A stretch of DNA of 64,000 nt from Chelydra serpentina (GCA_037349315.1 JBAIAC010000001.1:5498001-5562000); one strand, 5' to 3'. Shown: positions 24,141 to 34,966, numbered from the stretch's first letter. Notes: generated by a model not told the origin, from the sequence alone. Numbers and translations are program-made.

Positions 24141-25342
24141 TCAGGATGAGTGCCACCCTGACATCTGGCGGTGAGTTATGGCAAGTTGTGGAAAAACTTC
24201 AGGGGCTGATCTCATTTGCATAGGCACACCCCGCCTAGCATGAGCCCATAGTAGCCCAAATGGTCATGTTGGCTGCTGTAGGATCCCCAGTTTTTCGGTT
24301 ATTGGGGCAGGAAGAATAAACTGTTATTATCCTGATTATGTGAATCAAGGACAGTGGAACTGTACTTGGCCTTTTGTTATGATGGAGGGACTCGCCCTCA
24401 GCTAAGCAGCACTTGCTAGGCAAGGGACATGGGTTCCAAAACCCAATGAATTGAGAAAGGTTGGGGACAGGTATTGGTACCTTGTGGTGTGGGTCCCCTT
24501 TGAGGGCCCTAAATGCCAATTGCACCATCTCCTTTTTCCACTGTGGAATATCAGAGTTAATTTTGAGTTCTTTAGGAGTCTAGTTACAGGCTGCTGAGCT
24601 GAAATCACTGAGCACTTTGTTAAGTAGTGGAGGAGCCTGAAGATATATTGCTGAGTGGCTGGCAGAGCAGATGGTGGGACAGCTGGTATAGTGGAGCTAC
24701 AAGCAGAGCAGTTCGTGGGACAGCTGGTGGAGTAGAGCTGCTGGTGGAGCCGAGCAGTTTGTGGGACAGCTGGAACAGCTTGTGGGAAAGCTAGCGGAGT
24801 GGTTCGTGGGACGGCTGGCAGAGCAGAGCAAAGCCCCACGGAGGGGCAGGACAGTCAGCATCGAGCTGCATAAGGTGCCCCTTACCTTTCCCCTCCCCAT
24901 TTCCACCCAGATGGGGGGGGAGGTAACCCTCTGCAGATGAACTTTTGAACTCTGGGGCTGGACTTTTGGGTTGTTGGACTTTTGGGACTTTGGGTGACCT
25001 TGGGGTCTCTGAACTCAAGAACCAAAGGGAGAGGACACAGCCCAATCTGCTTGTGGGGGGCGGGTCTTCTTATGCATGGTTTGTTTTATGAATCCTGTTT
25101 GTGTTGTTTCCCCAACATAATGCCGCATTGTTTCTCTCTGTCATTAAAAGGTTTTTGCTACACTCAGACTCTGTGCTTGTGAGAGGGGAAGTATTGCCTC
25201 TTAGAGGCGCCCAGGGGGCATGGTATATATTTGTCACTGGGTGGGGGCTTGAGCTGGTTTTGCATTGTGTTATTGGAACGGAACCCCTAGATACTGAACC
25301 CGGCCCTTGTTGCTGCCAACTCTGATGGGCAGAAGGATTACA
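24141..25342 (+). mobile_element. LTR of a turtle LTR retrotransposon, probable solo
   Basis: The 1.2-kb non-coding block opens with GAGTGCCACCCTGACATCTG and ends GGGCAGAAGGATTACA. At 24655-24830 it has imperfect tandem repeats built on CAGTTCGTGGGACAGCTGG. An ATTAAA poly(A)-type signal at 25143-25148 is followed by a GT-rich R/U5-like part. I know the wording from turtle LTR elements but cannot name the family. No matching duplication was found, so the ends are approximate. ORFs of up to 145 codons inside are by-products of composition. Confidence 0.65.
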
Positions 25343-28261
25343 CAACAAAACCAGAAGAGTTCTCCTGATTAAATGTTTCAGTACAAGTTTGAAACTTGGC
25401 CTAGATTCATCTAACGGTACCTAGTTCATGGAAATCTGAGGTCAGTTTTACTAAATGTGGGCAAACTAATTGTGTTTTGTGAAAACCATGCAACTCAAAG
25501 TCAAGAGAAAAGCACATGAAACTCAGGAATTTCATCTGAGCCTTGCTTTGATTAAAAGGGGATTGTTCCAACAACAAAAGCAAAAGGAAACCGAGGAGTG
25601 TCCAGCCAGGTGAATCGTAACCATATGGAAGTCTCACATAAAACCCTGCAAGCTAAAAATCACAAAATTCTCACAACTGTATGTATGAAGCTAAGTCTGT
25701 GTGTCTTTTTTGCAATGCAAGATAACTATTTTTAAATTGATATTAAGGAACACATTTATTTAAGGAAATGTTGGCACTTGAGTGGTGTGGTCCAAAATAG
25801 GGCTTAAATGCCACCCACTCACATCAACAGGTGGGGGAAATTGATGGGGCTGGTGGTGAAAGGGAGACTGTCCCAGTAGCAAGGGATGAAGGCACTTGTC
25901 AGGAGACAATAGGCAGCTCCTCCCATGGAAGTGAGTCTCCAGCACCCATTGGCCAGTTTGGCAAGAGGGAAGCTGATTGGTCAGCATTCCCTAGCTCCCA
26001 GGATTTAGAGCAGCACAGGGGCCACGTGGAGTCTCTTTTGGCTCCATTGCATCAGGCCATCCTACTCACCTGAACTGGAAATGGAAACCTGGCCTGACAG
26101 ATGCTGTGGGTCTAGCAGATTGTGTTTAGGGGATCAAGAGGGAAATTTTTCTCCCATAGATCAAATTGGTGGAGGATTAGGGAGTTTTTTGCCTTCCTCA
26201 CAGTACCTGCAAACCACAGTGGGTTAACTAGGAATGTACATGGTACCTAACTGAGGCACTGGGGTGGTGTTGCTGACTTGTTGCAACTCGCAGTTAGTTT
26301 CCAGTGCAGTTAAGAGAATAAAATGAATGGTTCCCAGAGGTAAAAGAACTGGGATTTTGGTGATGGGCCTTTGGCTCATGTGATCTTGTCAGATCTTGTG
26401 GCTTTTGCAGGCTGAAGTCAGACCTTGTGGCCCTCATGATTCCCACGCTGCTGCACCCTATGTCCCCCTTGAGGCGGGGAGGATGCTAAGACTCAGACAG
26501 CTGAGCTGTCAAAGGGTTTTTTTTCAAGTCCATCTCTAATCCAAAACTATATAGGCCAGATTTTCAAAAGAGAATTTGGCACCCAATAGCTGCAAAGTAG
26601 GCACCTAACTGAAGTGGTCACAGCAGCCAGCATAGTTCTCAATGGGAGCTGCTGCATATTGAGCACTTTCAAAATGTGATCCTACCAAAACAAATCTGAA
26701 AATAAAATGGATGGTCCTTGTTAAAGTATTCTAGCTGCAAGTGGTGAATTTAAAAAAAAACGGGGGGGAGGGGAGTTCCTAAAGTACTTTAACACTCTGT
26801 GGTTGTGGTGTGGGGGTTTTTTTTGGAGGGGGGATGGGGAGGGAGGGAGGGAGTGATTCTTTTGTTTGTGTTTTTTAGAAAGCTTAATAATGACATTAAT
26901 AACCCACGTTTAATTAAAAACAACCTCCCATTCCAAACTTTTTTTTTAACTTTTAAAACAATATTACACAGCTGACAATGGCTGCTACATGGGCCTTTGA
27001 GAAAATGTGAGAAACCATGAATAAACTAAAAATGTATTAGCTAATCACTATTGTGCATCATGTATGAACTCTCAAGGTTACAGAAGATGCACAATGAATA
27101 CCTTATCAATCCCTCTAGCCATCCACTCACACACCATCTTACAAATATTTTATCAAGGGAGAAAGTTATAACCATAGATTCAAATATTTGTGTTCTATGG
27201 TTCTCACTTCGATAGTAAAGCATTGAGCAAGTCTTAAAAATTAGATAATCTATCTGTAAATAAAACAGCACTGAATTGGTGAGGAAAGTTTAAAAAAGCC
27301 TAATGTTTTCATGACAGGAATCTAGTTTAGAAATTGAAAATATATACAGCCTGAAACCTGCACTTACCTATAACATGTACCAATTCCTAAGGATCAGTTT
27401 CCCTATTATTCACTGTTCCCTGAAGAAATACTGTTGCTTGTGAATCAAATTCATAGTGATTGTCTTTGCACTAGGCTATAATAAAATGTGACACCTGTAT
27501 TCTTCTTTAAGGAACATTTGAGCTGTTAAAGGTTTTATTGTCTGACATATGTTCATCACAGGCAAACTATTCCAATTGCTTTTTAGAAAAGAACTTTTAA
27601 AAGTGAATATTTTATTTGATAAAATCTGCAATGGGAAGTTTGTATAGTTAAATTAAAGAATAAAAACAATAATCTGAACAGCTAGCGCCACAATCTAATC
27701 CACAATCTTCGAGAATTTGTGTTTTGGGTAGTAAGCCTGTTATCTCGCTGAGGAAAGATGTATTTACATTGGTAAGGAGAGCATGTTATTACATAAAATA
27801 TGCACTAGGATAGGGAATCAGCATCTGTTCCTTGGCACCCACACCATAAAACCTATTACATTCGACAGTAAGTGTCTCTGAAGAATTATATATATGCAAG
27901 CCCACTTATGAAAAATAGCCACATTGTGGTGCATATCTTAACACAATAAATCCTAGTTTGTTGCAAGTGTAAATTATTTTTTGTGTCATAAAATGAGGCA
28001 AAAAGAAAACAGATCAAAATCTTACACATCTTTGGCCTACATCACAGTACCACTTCAAACAAGGAAATAAAGATGTCATAGCATCAGAGTGTTTCATTTA
28101 ATGTTTAGAATGTGTCTGTTTCTTATGCTACCATTCATTTTATAACAAGGGCCTTACACTGCGAGTAGAGCTACAGCAATATGGTTGCCAGTATTCAAAC
28201 TATGAAGAACAAGCTTTCCAAAGTTCATGAGCTTCCCGCTCTTCACATCCCTAAACAATGT
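25343..28261. other. Unassigned sequence, some low-complexity and repeat-like blocks
   Basis: No gene is recognised. A block at about 25790-26300 (TTTTTCTCCCATAGATCAAA, GTTTTTTGCCTTCCTC) resembles a dispersed turtle repeat I cannot name. A G/T- and A-rich tract lies at 26750-26870. A TTTTCAAAAGAG... motif near 26553 recurs elsewhere in the window. Confidence 0.4.
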
Positions 28262-28269
28262 GCTACTAA

Positions 28270-28558
28270 CAGGGCCGGCTCCAGGCACCAGCTTTCCAAG
28301 CTGGTGCTTGGGGCGGCAGGCGAGAATGGGCGGCAGTACGAGTCCCGCGGCAGCAAGTCGGCGGCAGGTCCGCTATTCCCGCTGCCGAATTGCCGCCGCG
28401 GGACTCGGACTGCCACCCATTCTTGCCTGCCGTGGCAGCAATGGGGTGGCAGGTCCGCCGCTCTCCCCCTGCCCCCGACACAGGCAGATGTAGCGGGGCC
28501 CCGCCACTGATGCAGGTAGGCCCTGCTTGGGGCGGCGAAATTGTGAGAGCCGCCCCTG
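28270..28558 (+). mobile_element. hAT-type MITE, 8-bp TSD GCTACTAA
   Basis: Ends CAGGGCCGGCT and AGCCGCCCCTG are imperfect TIRs. GCTACTAA is duplicated exactly at 28262-28269 and 28559-28566, the 8-bp mark of hAT transposons. The 289-bp interior is GC-rich and partly self-complementary (GCGGCAG...CTGCCG), so it can fold back. Overlapping ORFs on both strands are compositional. The element at 28860 is a relative in the reverse orientation. Confidence 0.92.
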
Positions 28559-28566
28559 GCTACTAA

Positions 28567-28851
28567 TCAAGAGATCAAGGTTCACTCAGACAAATAACCT
28601 GCCAAAAAAACACAATAGAGCCCTATGAAATTCACCCTACTCCAAGTGAGCCAAAGGAGCTACACAAATCATAAAGGCAGTATTCAGAATGAGCTTGTGT
28701 CACTGCGCCTCAGGGGATCACAGCTGAGAATAGCAGATTCAGAACAAACTGCTGAGAAATGGGGCAGACCCACCACAAACTGGTGGTTAATCTTCCACAA
28801 GATAAACCAAGCCAGAAATAAAAGTACATTTCTGTCTCATCATACTAGTTA
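28567..28851. repeat. LTR-like repeat, left part
   Basis: Wording such as 'TTTCTGTCTCATCATACTAG' near 28831-28850, continued after the hAT insertion at 29558, resembles an old ERV-L-like LTR. The hAT at 28860 splits it. No termini or duplication were identified. Confidence 0.4.
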
Positions 28852-28859
28852 ACAAGAAG

Positions 28860-29549
28860 CAGGGGCGGCTCTAACGTTTCTGCCGCCCCAAGCAAAAAAA
28901 ACCCCCAAACGTCGCCTCTCCCTCCCAAAAAACAACCCCTGTCTCTCGAAGCGTGGGCAGCATGCCCACGGCCCCCGCTCTCCCCGGCCGGCGGGGAGGG
29001 AGCACGGCATGCCCACGGCCCCCGCTCTCCCTGGCCAGCAGGGAGCGAGTGTGGCATGCCCGGAGCCTCCGCTCTCCCTGGCCGACGGGGAGCGAGCGCG
29101 GCATGCCCGGAGCCCCGCTCTCCCCGGCCGGAGCGCCAGTGGGGAGCGAGGGCGGGGAGCGAGGGAGGCATGTCAGTTGCCCCGCTCTCCCCTGCCGGTG
29201 GGGAGCATGCGGGCATGCCGCCTGCCCCGCTCTCCCCGGCCAGAGCGAGTGGGGCATGCCTGGGAAGGAGGGGGAGACACGTGCCGTGGCCGCTCGGGTT
29301 CTCTTCTCCCCCTCCCTCCCAGGATCTTAAGCCTGGGAGGGAGGGATAGAAGCGGCGTGCGAAACAGCTGTTTCACGTGCTGCCGCCGAGCCAGAGGCGG
29401 TGCGCGAAACCGGCGCAGAGCAGAGGTGAGCTGGGGCGGCCGGCCGGGGCACATTTCTAGGGGCGGCATGGCAGGTGCCAGAATGCCGCCCCTAGAAATG
29501 TGCCGCCCCAAGCACCAGCTTGTTTTGTTGGTGCCTGGAGCTGGCCCTG
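28860..29549 (-). mobile_element. hAT-type non-autonomous element with internal minisatellite, 8-bp TSD
   Basis: The plus-strand ends are CAGGGGCGGCTCTAA and GGAGCTGGCCCTG. ACAAGAAG is duplicated exactly at 28852-28859 and 29550-29557. The right end is the reverse complement of the start of the 28270 element (caccag...tggtgcctggag), so the two share a family. The 690 bp hold a GC-rich 47-bp tandem array and a second C/G-rich part. Long overlapping ORFs (up to 186 codons) occur in several frames on both strands and carry no transposase motif. Confidence 0.92.
28958..29262. repeat. 47-bp GC-rich tandem repeat inside hAT element
   Basis: Units begin GGCATGCCC and contain CCGCTCTCCC(C/T)GGCC and GGGGAGCGAG. 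Starts at 28960, 29007, 29054 and 29101 are spaced exactly 47 bp apart. Later starts at 29168, 29213 and 29254 have drifted spacing (67, 45 and 41). The units are diverged, which favours age over recent expansion. Confidence 0.88.
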
Positions 29550-29557
29550 ACAAGAAG

Positions 29558-29950
29558 TCAGAAATTTAGTCTCCTTAGGTATCCCAGCCCTTGTTTCACC
29601 ACCCAGACATTAGACTTAATGACAAATGGTTATTTAAAACCAATATAATTAAACAAAGGGTTCTTCTAATCCCAAGAGATCAGCCACACAGGCAGGCCAA
29701 TATATATAGCTCTGATCTTACCCAATAATCATGCTGTTGCCAATTCTTTAGTATCTAATATGTAAAGGTTTATTCATAGACAAAAGAAAGAAGAGAGGTA
29801 TGTAAATTACCTTGTGTTGTGGGTGTTATCCCACAAGCAAACACATTTGAAATACTGGTACATTGTCAACATTCATAACTTTAGATACAAAAATGATACA
29901 TGCGTACAAACAGGGTAATCATATTTGACAGATTGTAACTTTTCCTACAT
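29558..29950. repeat. LTR-like repeat, right part
   Basis: It continues the LTR-like sequence interrupted at 28851, with 'AAGGTTTATTCATAGACAAA' and 'AGAGGTATGTAAATTACCTT' words typical of turtle ERV LTR 3' parts. Assignment is tentative. Confidence 0.4.
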
Positions 29951-30066
29951 CAGGGGTTCTCAACCTTTTTCTTTCTGAGCTCCCCCCCCGCCTCCGCCCC
30001 CAACATGCTATAAAAACTCCATGGCCCACCTGTGCCACAACAACTGGTTTTCTGCATATAAAAGCC
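29951..30066 (+). mobile_element. hAT-like element, 5' end only
   Basis: It starts CAGGGGTTCTCAACC, the typical hAT/Charlie-style terminus, followed by a C-rich run and GGCCCACCTGTGCCACAAC. It is interrupted by or joined to the element at 30067. The matching right end is not seen, so the copy is truncated or rearranged. Confidence 0.6.
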
Positions 30067-30433
30067 AGGGCCAACATTAGGAGATAGCAAGCAGGGCTAT
30101 TGCGCAGCCCCACGGCAGCTCAGCCCCATGGGCCACGGCAGCTCCCCACTCTCCCACTTGCGGCAGCTGAGCATGGAGCTGGGAGGCAGGAGGCAGCTGC
30201 AGCGAGTTGCCCTCCTGGTGAAGCCCTGATGAGCCCCAGCAGCAGGGCAACAGTCCTTGCCACAGCAGGGCTTCATGAGGAAACAGGAGGCTGCTTCCTG
30301 CCTCCTGGCTCGAGCATGGAGCCTTGAGGCAGGAGGCAGCCGCCCCCTGCCGAGGGCGGTGAAATGCCACCCCCCGCAAATCCTGGCACCCTAGGCAACT
30401 GCCTAGGGTCACCAAGTGATAGCGCTGGCCCTG
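30067..30433 (-). mobile_element. hAT-type MITE without detectable TSD
   Basis: It starts CAGGGCCAACATT and ends AGCGCTGGCCCTG, and near its right end it has CTAGGCAACTGCCTAGGGT. This is the mirror of the block near the start of the 35285 element, so the two are related in opposite orientation. The flanking octamers do not match. Its right end falls exactly at the start of the left arm of the 30.4/32.8-kb inverted repeat. Confidence 0.7.
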
Positions 30434-30813
30434 AACCCTCTGCCCTCAGATATGTTGACAATCGCTATGTGCAAAATGCTTAACTAGAAAGCTAAATTAG
30501 ATTAATCCTTCGTCAGCCTGTGTTGTGTACAAAACAAGGAATGGTGAGCACACCCCAGCAGGTGTGCAAAGAGCTACCACCAGTGTGGGCTATATTCTGC
30601 CTACATTTTCTCACTGTGTATATGGATCTGGGTCTTGCCTGTACTTCCTAAGTTTGCTCCATAGGACATAATGGGAGCAGGAATATGTGGATGTGAGGGG
30701 GGCACTGGCTCTCCATCCTGTTGACCTAAGTCCAGCATGTAGCTGATATTTTGCACATAAACTACAACTCCTTCCCAGTGGTTTCATTTGGATAATTTTT
30801 GGACTCTATATAC
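30434..30813 (+). repeat. Left arm of a 380-bp inverted repeat
   Basis: The sequence from AACCCTCTGCCCTCAGATAT to TTGGATAATTTTTGGACTC is present in reverse complement at 32130-32866, at visibly high but imperfect identity. It has no coding or named family. Just outside its end, TTTTTGGACTCTATATAC is duplicated in tandem (to about 30836). It is either half of an inverted duplication or a copy of an unnamed dispersed repeat. Confidence 0.85.
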
Positions 30814-30844
30814 CCATTTTTTGGACTCTATATACTAGTATCGC

Positions 30845-31168
30845 ACGCAGCCCATCAGGGTAATCCGTTGGCAGGCTGCAAGACAGTTTGTTTGCATTGA
30901 GCATCCGCAGACACAGCCTTCCGCAGCTCCCAGTGGCTGTGGTTCACCGTTCCCGGCCAATGGGAGCTGTGGGAAGTGTCGCGGGCTGCAGGGATGTGCT
31001 GGCCGCCGCTTCCCGCAGCTCCCGTTGTTTGGGAACGGCGAACCACAGCCATGGCTGCGGACGGCCGTGCCTGCGGATAGTCAATGTAAACAAACTGTCT
31101 CGTGGCCCGCCAGCAGATTACCCTGATGGGCCAGGTGCAGCCCGTGAACCACAGATTGTCCACCACTG
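30845..31168 (+). mobile_element. Fold-back hAT-type MITE
   Basis: The two halves are near reverse complements over most of the length. CCCATCAGGGTAATCCG on the left pairs with the right-hand CAGATTACCCTGATGGG, and GACAGTTTGTTTGCATTGA pairs with CAATGTAAACAAACTGTC. The right end CCACCACTG matches a hAT terminus. The expected left CAGTGG end is altered, so no duplication can be read. It is GC-rich, and ORFs on both strands are mirror artefacts. Confidence 0.78.
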
Positions 31169-31326
31169 CTTTAAACCAGGATTTGAGGTCTTCAAATACT
31201 CAGCCAGAGGTTATGTATCTATTACAGGAGTTAGTGGGTGAGATTTTGTGGCCTTCAATATGCAGGAGGTCAGATTAGATGCTCATGATGGTCCCTTCTG
31301 ACCTTAAAAATCTATGAGTCTATGAG
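31169..31326 (+). repeat. CR1/L3-like 3' end
   Basis: It contains GGTGAGATTTTGTGGCC, GGAGGTCAGATTAGATG and GGTCCCTTCTGACCTTA, then ATCTATGAGTCTATGAG. This is the tail of an L3-like CR1 family that also closes the 21.5-23.8 kb element. Only the tail is present. Confidence 0.75.
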
Positions 31327-32129
31327 CAGAGACGTGATACAGGCCCTAGTTGGCAGTAGCCAAAGGGGCAAAGCTTTTAAACCCGCTGTCCTTTGGACTA
31401 GACAGTGCTGATGAGATGAGACCTGGACAGCAGTTTCATGTCTGTTTCTCTAAGTCTTTTTTTTTTTTCATTACCAGTTTGGCAAATGTATGATTGACAC
31501 CATGGAGGTCTGCTCAGTGCGCTCATCTCAGCAAAGTCAGGGACGTGCTGCTGGGAGGACAATGGGATTCATATTCAAAGAATTTCCTTTCAGTGTTGTA
31601 GTTTTTCATCTTGAACTGACATTACACACCACAGTCATCACGGCTGGTGTTGGAAGTTATATCAGCATAGGTAGCAGCTGCAGCATTTTCTCGATGAGGA
31701 AGCCTCCACGTTTACCTTGTAATCAGAGTGCCAGTGAGTCTACACCCGCAGCATTCAGACCTGCCCATGTGTTAGTAACGATATCCTGAGTGCTGTTGAA
31801 AATGCATAGTGAAAAAACAGCAAAGGAGAGCGTAAATGTTTGAGAGCAGGTAAAATCACAGCAGGCCATCCTTTTATTTTCAGAAAACAGCATGCAAGGT
31901 ATCTACTGAGACCGCTTAAAAAGCTGGATTCATAAAAGGGATGACTAGATAATTCCTCTTTTGTGACATTATGGCTCATTATGGTAGTTTAGCTAATTTT
32001 TTTTTAAATAAAATAGAGAGCAGGCAGTTTTAGGAATGAGGGACCAATTCCTGCATCCACCAAAAGCAGGCTGAGGCAGAGTAGGTGGCAGCCTTGTTCT
32101 CCCATAGCACTTGCCACCAACTGGCTTCG
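31327..32129. other. Unassigned spacer between inverted arms
   Basis: No gene or named repeat is recognised. Confidence 0.4.
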
Positions 32130-32168
32130 GTATAGAGTCCAAAAATTATCCAAATGAAACAACTGGGC

Positions 32169-32341
32169 GGAGGGATAGCTCAGTGGTTTGAGCATTGGCC
32201 TGCTAAACCCAGGGTTGTGAGTTCAATCCTTGAGGGGGCCATTTAGGGATCTGGGGCAAAAATTGGGGATTGGTCCTGCTTTGAGCAGGGGGTTGGACTA
32301 GATGACCTCCTAAGGTCCCTTCCAACCCTGATATTCTATGA
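32169..32341 (+). repeat. Cry-type tRNA-derived SINE
   Basis: A clean copy: A box TAGCTCAGTGG near 32176, B box GAGTTCAATCC near 32219-32229, core CCATTTAGGGATCTGG, CR1-like tail and a terminal ATTCTATGA. It is absent from the sister arm at about 30765. Confidence 0.95.
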
Positions 32342-32565
32342 GTTGTAGTTTATGTGCAAAATATCAGCTACATGCTGGACTTTAGGTCAACAGGATGGAG
32401 ATCCAGTGCACCCCTCACAACCACATATTCCTGCTCCCATTATGTCCTATGGAGCAAACTTGGGAAGTACAAGACCCAGATTCATGTACACACTGAGAAA
32501 ATGTAGGCAGAATATAGCCCATGCTTGTGGTATCACTTTGCACACCTGCTGGGGTGTGCTCTCTC

Positions 32566-32748
32566 TCATAGAACTGGAAGGACCTTGAAAAGTCATCAAG
32601 TCCAGTCCGCTGCCTTCACTAGCAGGACCAAGTTTACTGTCCCCTGACAGATTTTTGCTCCACATCCCTAAATGGCCCCCTCAAGGATTGAAATCACCAC
32701 CCTGGGTTTAGCAGGCCAATGCTCAAACCACTGAGCTATCCCTCCCCC
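32566..32748 (-). repeat. Cry-type SINE, diverged tail variant
   Basis: The tRNA-like head and CCATTTAGGGATGTGG core are clear on the minus strand. The tail differs from the other five copies ('TCATAGAACTGGAAGGACCT', 'TCATCAAGTCCAGTCCGCTG'), which suggests another subfamily. It is absent from the sister arm near 30545. Confidence 0.9.
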
Positions 32749-32866
32749 GTCACCAGTCCTTGTTTTGTACACAACACAGGCTGATGAAGGATTGATCTAA
32801 TTTAGCTTTCTAGTTAAGGATTTTCCACATAGCTATTATCAACATGATATCTGAGGGCAGAGGGTT

Positions 32867-33630
32867 AGTACACCAACTTCCATGGGAACAGTATTGCACT
32901 AGTTTAAACACTAGTTGAAACATGCAAGTGCTCACCCAAATGACTGCTGGGAGAGAGTGTTTATAACCCCTCCTCTCCATTTGGTGCTGTCATTGTTGCT
33001 GGAAGACTCTCATCCACACCCTTCAAGAGATGCTGGAAAAGGGAGATTGAAACCCTGTCCTCTTTGGCTGCTGCTACTGCCAATAGTGTCCAGCCCTGAG
33101 AACCCAAAAGGATGATGGGAAAGAAAGTTTAACCCCTCTCCCCTTAGTCTACTTGCTGCTGCAGACCTCATAGGTTTAGGAAGTAGTGATGTCCATGATT
33201 TAACCCTTCTTGAACAATCACCCCTTTTTCTTTTAAATGTGATTGGCTCTCTTTTCTCCCTCCCCTCTCCCCTCACCAACTTAATAGTATTTTTGAACTA
33301 GAAGGTGGTTACATTGTGTTCTCTAGGGATTTATTGTGTCTCTCATTTATGATGCTTCCAGTGACAACTCCATTGACACCTCAAGTGGATAGTCTGAAAG
33401 GAGATTTTTTTCTTCCCCACACACTATTACAATAACCATTATGGGGGGGGGGGTTAATACAGAAAATGATCTCAATCACCTTACATTTTAGTGACAAAAA
33501 TTCTTTAGTATTTATTTTATCAGCAATTCAGTCATGAGGTGATAGATCTGATCAGCTCATTTCAAAATTAGAGTTTATTACAAAACATAGAAAGTAAGAA
33601 TACTACAAGAACCTTTACAAGGAGCTGAAG
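32867..33630. other. Unassigned sequence
   Basis: No gene is seen. A G-run lies at about 33443-33453. Confidence 0.4.
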
Positions 33631-33852
33631 GAAATAATACCTTGCTCTTCTACTGATGAAAAGCACTGTGTATCTCAAAGCATTTTATATAGGATAATTA
33701 TGCTCTCATTTCACAAATGGGGAAAGTGGGGCACATAGAGCTAAAGTGACTTGCCCAAGGACACCCAGCAGGCTAGTGGCAGAGCCAGAAATAGAATGCA
33801 GGTCTTCTGTGTCCCTGTCTGGTACTCTATTCACTAGGCCACTCTGCCTCCA
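33631..33852 (-). repeat. MIR-like SINE
   Basis: On the minus strand it has the tRNA-like start (GTGGCCTAGTGAATAGAG), the core (TCTGGCTCTGCCACTAGC), CTTGGGCAAGTCACTTTAG, CCCATTTGTGAAATG and an L2-like end with AATGCTTTGAGAT and GTATTATTTCC. This is the ancient amniote MIR layout, nearly full length. Confidence 0.88.
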
Positions 33853-34788
33853 TGCTTTAATAAACACTAAGGAAGAGAATACAAAGCAATTGGGAGGAAT
33901 AGTTCTTATCAAAGGAGAAGGAATTTGCAACTCTTGTAGCAATTCCCCTGCCTGGAGGTTGATTCCTGGACTTTCAGATCTAAAAATGTGAGCCTATATT
34001 GCCTAAGCTGAAGACCAGGTCCATTATCTTAGCAGCCATCTCAAACGGTTTTATTCACTGCAACCTCTAGCAGGAGACAACACCCACCTGTGCTAGCAGG
34101 ACTTACATATTGATCTGCTGAAAAATTACCAATATTACAAAATATTTTCATAACAAATAGCACTAGGAATCTTGGGTTTCCAGAGCCCGTAGAAGAAACC
34201 AGTTTATGTTCCATATCTAAGGACACATTCAATCTGCCATGAAGTATTTTAAAATATTTCTGGATACATCACAAAGCTGCAGCACCACCACCATCTAACC
34301 TCTGGATCAAACACCGATTGTAAACTTTGAGCCTTCTTTAAGATTGAGACAAATTTATAATCAACTTTGAGACACAAACAATGAAAAATGTTAGTGGGCA
34401 ACAAACCTGCACCTACATTTACATAGGCCAGAAAGTATTAAAATTATAATAAAAAAATTCTTTGCTATGATTTTCTGGGTCAGTAAACTTCTCAAATGCT
34501 GCATTAGGAAGGATACTAAATAGTATATTTTATGACAGAGATGAATTTTTGAATGGTCACATGAAAAAGCAAGTGGGAGGAGTGAAGGAGGAGGAATTGA
34601 GTCCACGGATTAAAAGAAAAATAATATAGGTGAGTATGAGTTATGTGACTGAGTTTTAATCAGAATTGTAAGAGAAAATTTCATTATGTTTGCATTTTGG
34701 TTTGAAATGTCTAGATTTAAAAGGTAAAATACATCAATTTAGGGCCAAATCCTCATGTCAGTGCTCATTCCAAGCAATTGGGCTGGGT
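33853..34788. other. Unassigned AT-rich sequence
   Basis: No gene or named repeat is recognised. Confidence 0.4.
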
Positions 34789-34966
34789 CATAGAATCATA
34801 GAATATCAGGGTTGGAAGGGACCTTAGGAGGTCATCTAGTCCAACCCCCTGCTCAAAGCAGGACCAATTCCCAATGTTTGCCCCAGATCCCTAAATGGCC
34901 CCCTCAAGGATTGAACTCACAACCCTGGGTTTAGCAGGCCAATGCTCAAACCACTGAGCTATCCCT
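34789..34966 (-). repeat. Cry-type tRNA-derived SINE
   Basis: A full copy on the minus strand: GGATAGCTCAGTGG head, core, CR1-like tail and two ATTCTATGA-type units at its 3' end. Confidence 0.94.

Larger units (their letters stand above)
32130..32866 (-). repeat. Right arm of inverted repeat, with two SINE insertions
   Basis: This is the reverse complement of 30434-30813, but with SINEs at 32169-32341 and 32566-32748. Without them the arm is about the same length as the left arm. Both insertion points can be read against the uninterrupted left arm (AACTGGG / GTTGTAG and GTGTGCTC / CCAGTCC). Confidence 0.85.

Noticed and set aside
24402..24839. 145-codon minus-strand frame with a Ser/Pro/Thr/Cys-rich repeat
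   Set aside because: It is antisense to tandem repeats inside an LTR and so a compositional artefact.
24141..25342. A pair of LTRs with an internal retroviral region
   Set aside because: Only one LTR-like block is seen and no gag, pol or env motif flanks it.
28958..29262. CRISPR-like regular array
   Set aside because: The whole 47-bp unit repeats with no distinct spacers, inside a transposon of a vertebrate genome.
28270..29549. CpG island with host promoter
   Set aside because: The GC-rich DNA is bounded exactly by transposon TSDs, so composition comes from the elements.
29009..29569. 186-codon open frame (+), with several overlapping long frames on both strands
   Set aside because: It lies in a GC-rich hAT element and tandem array; stop codons are rare by composition, and no domain or codon signature is seen.
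32169..32245. Possible tRNA gene
   Set aside because: The A and B boxes belong to the head of a SINE with core and CR1-like tail; no cloverleaf gene of its own is evident.
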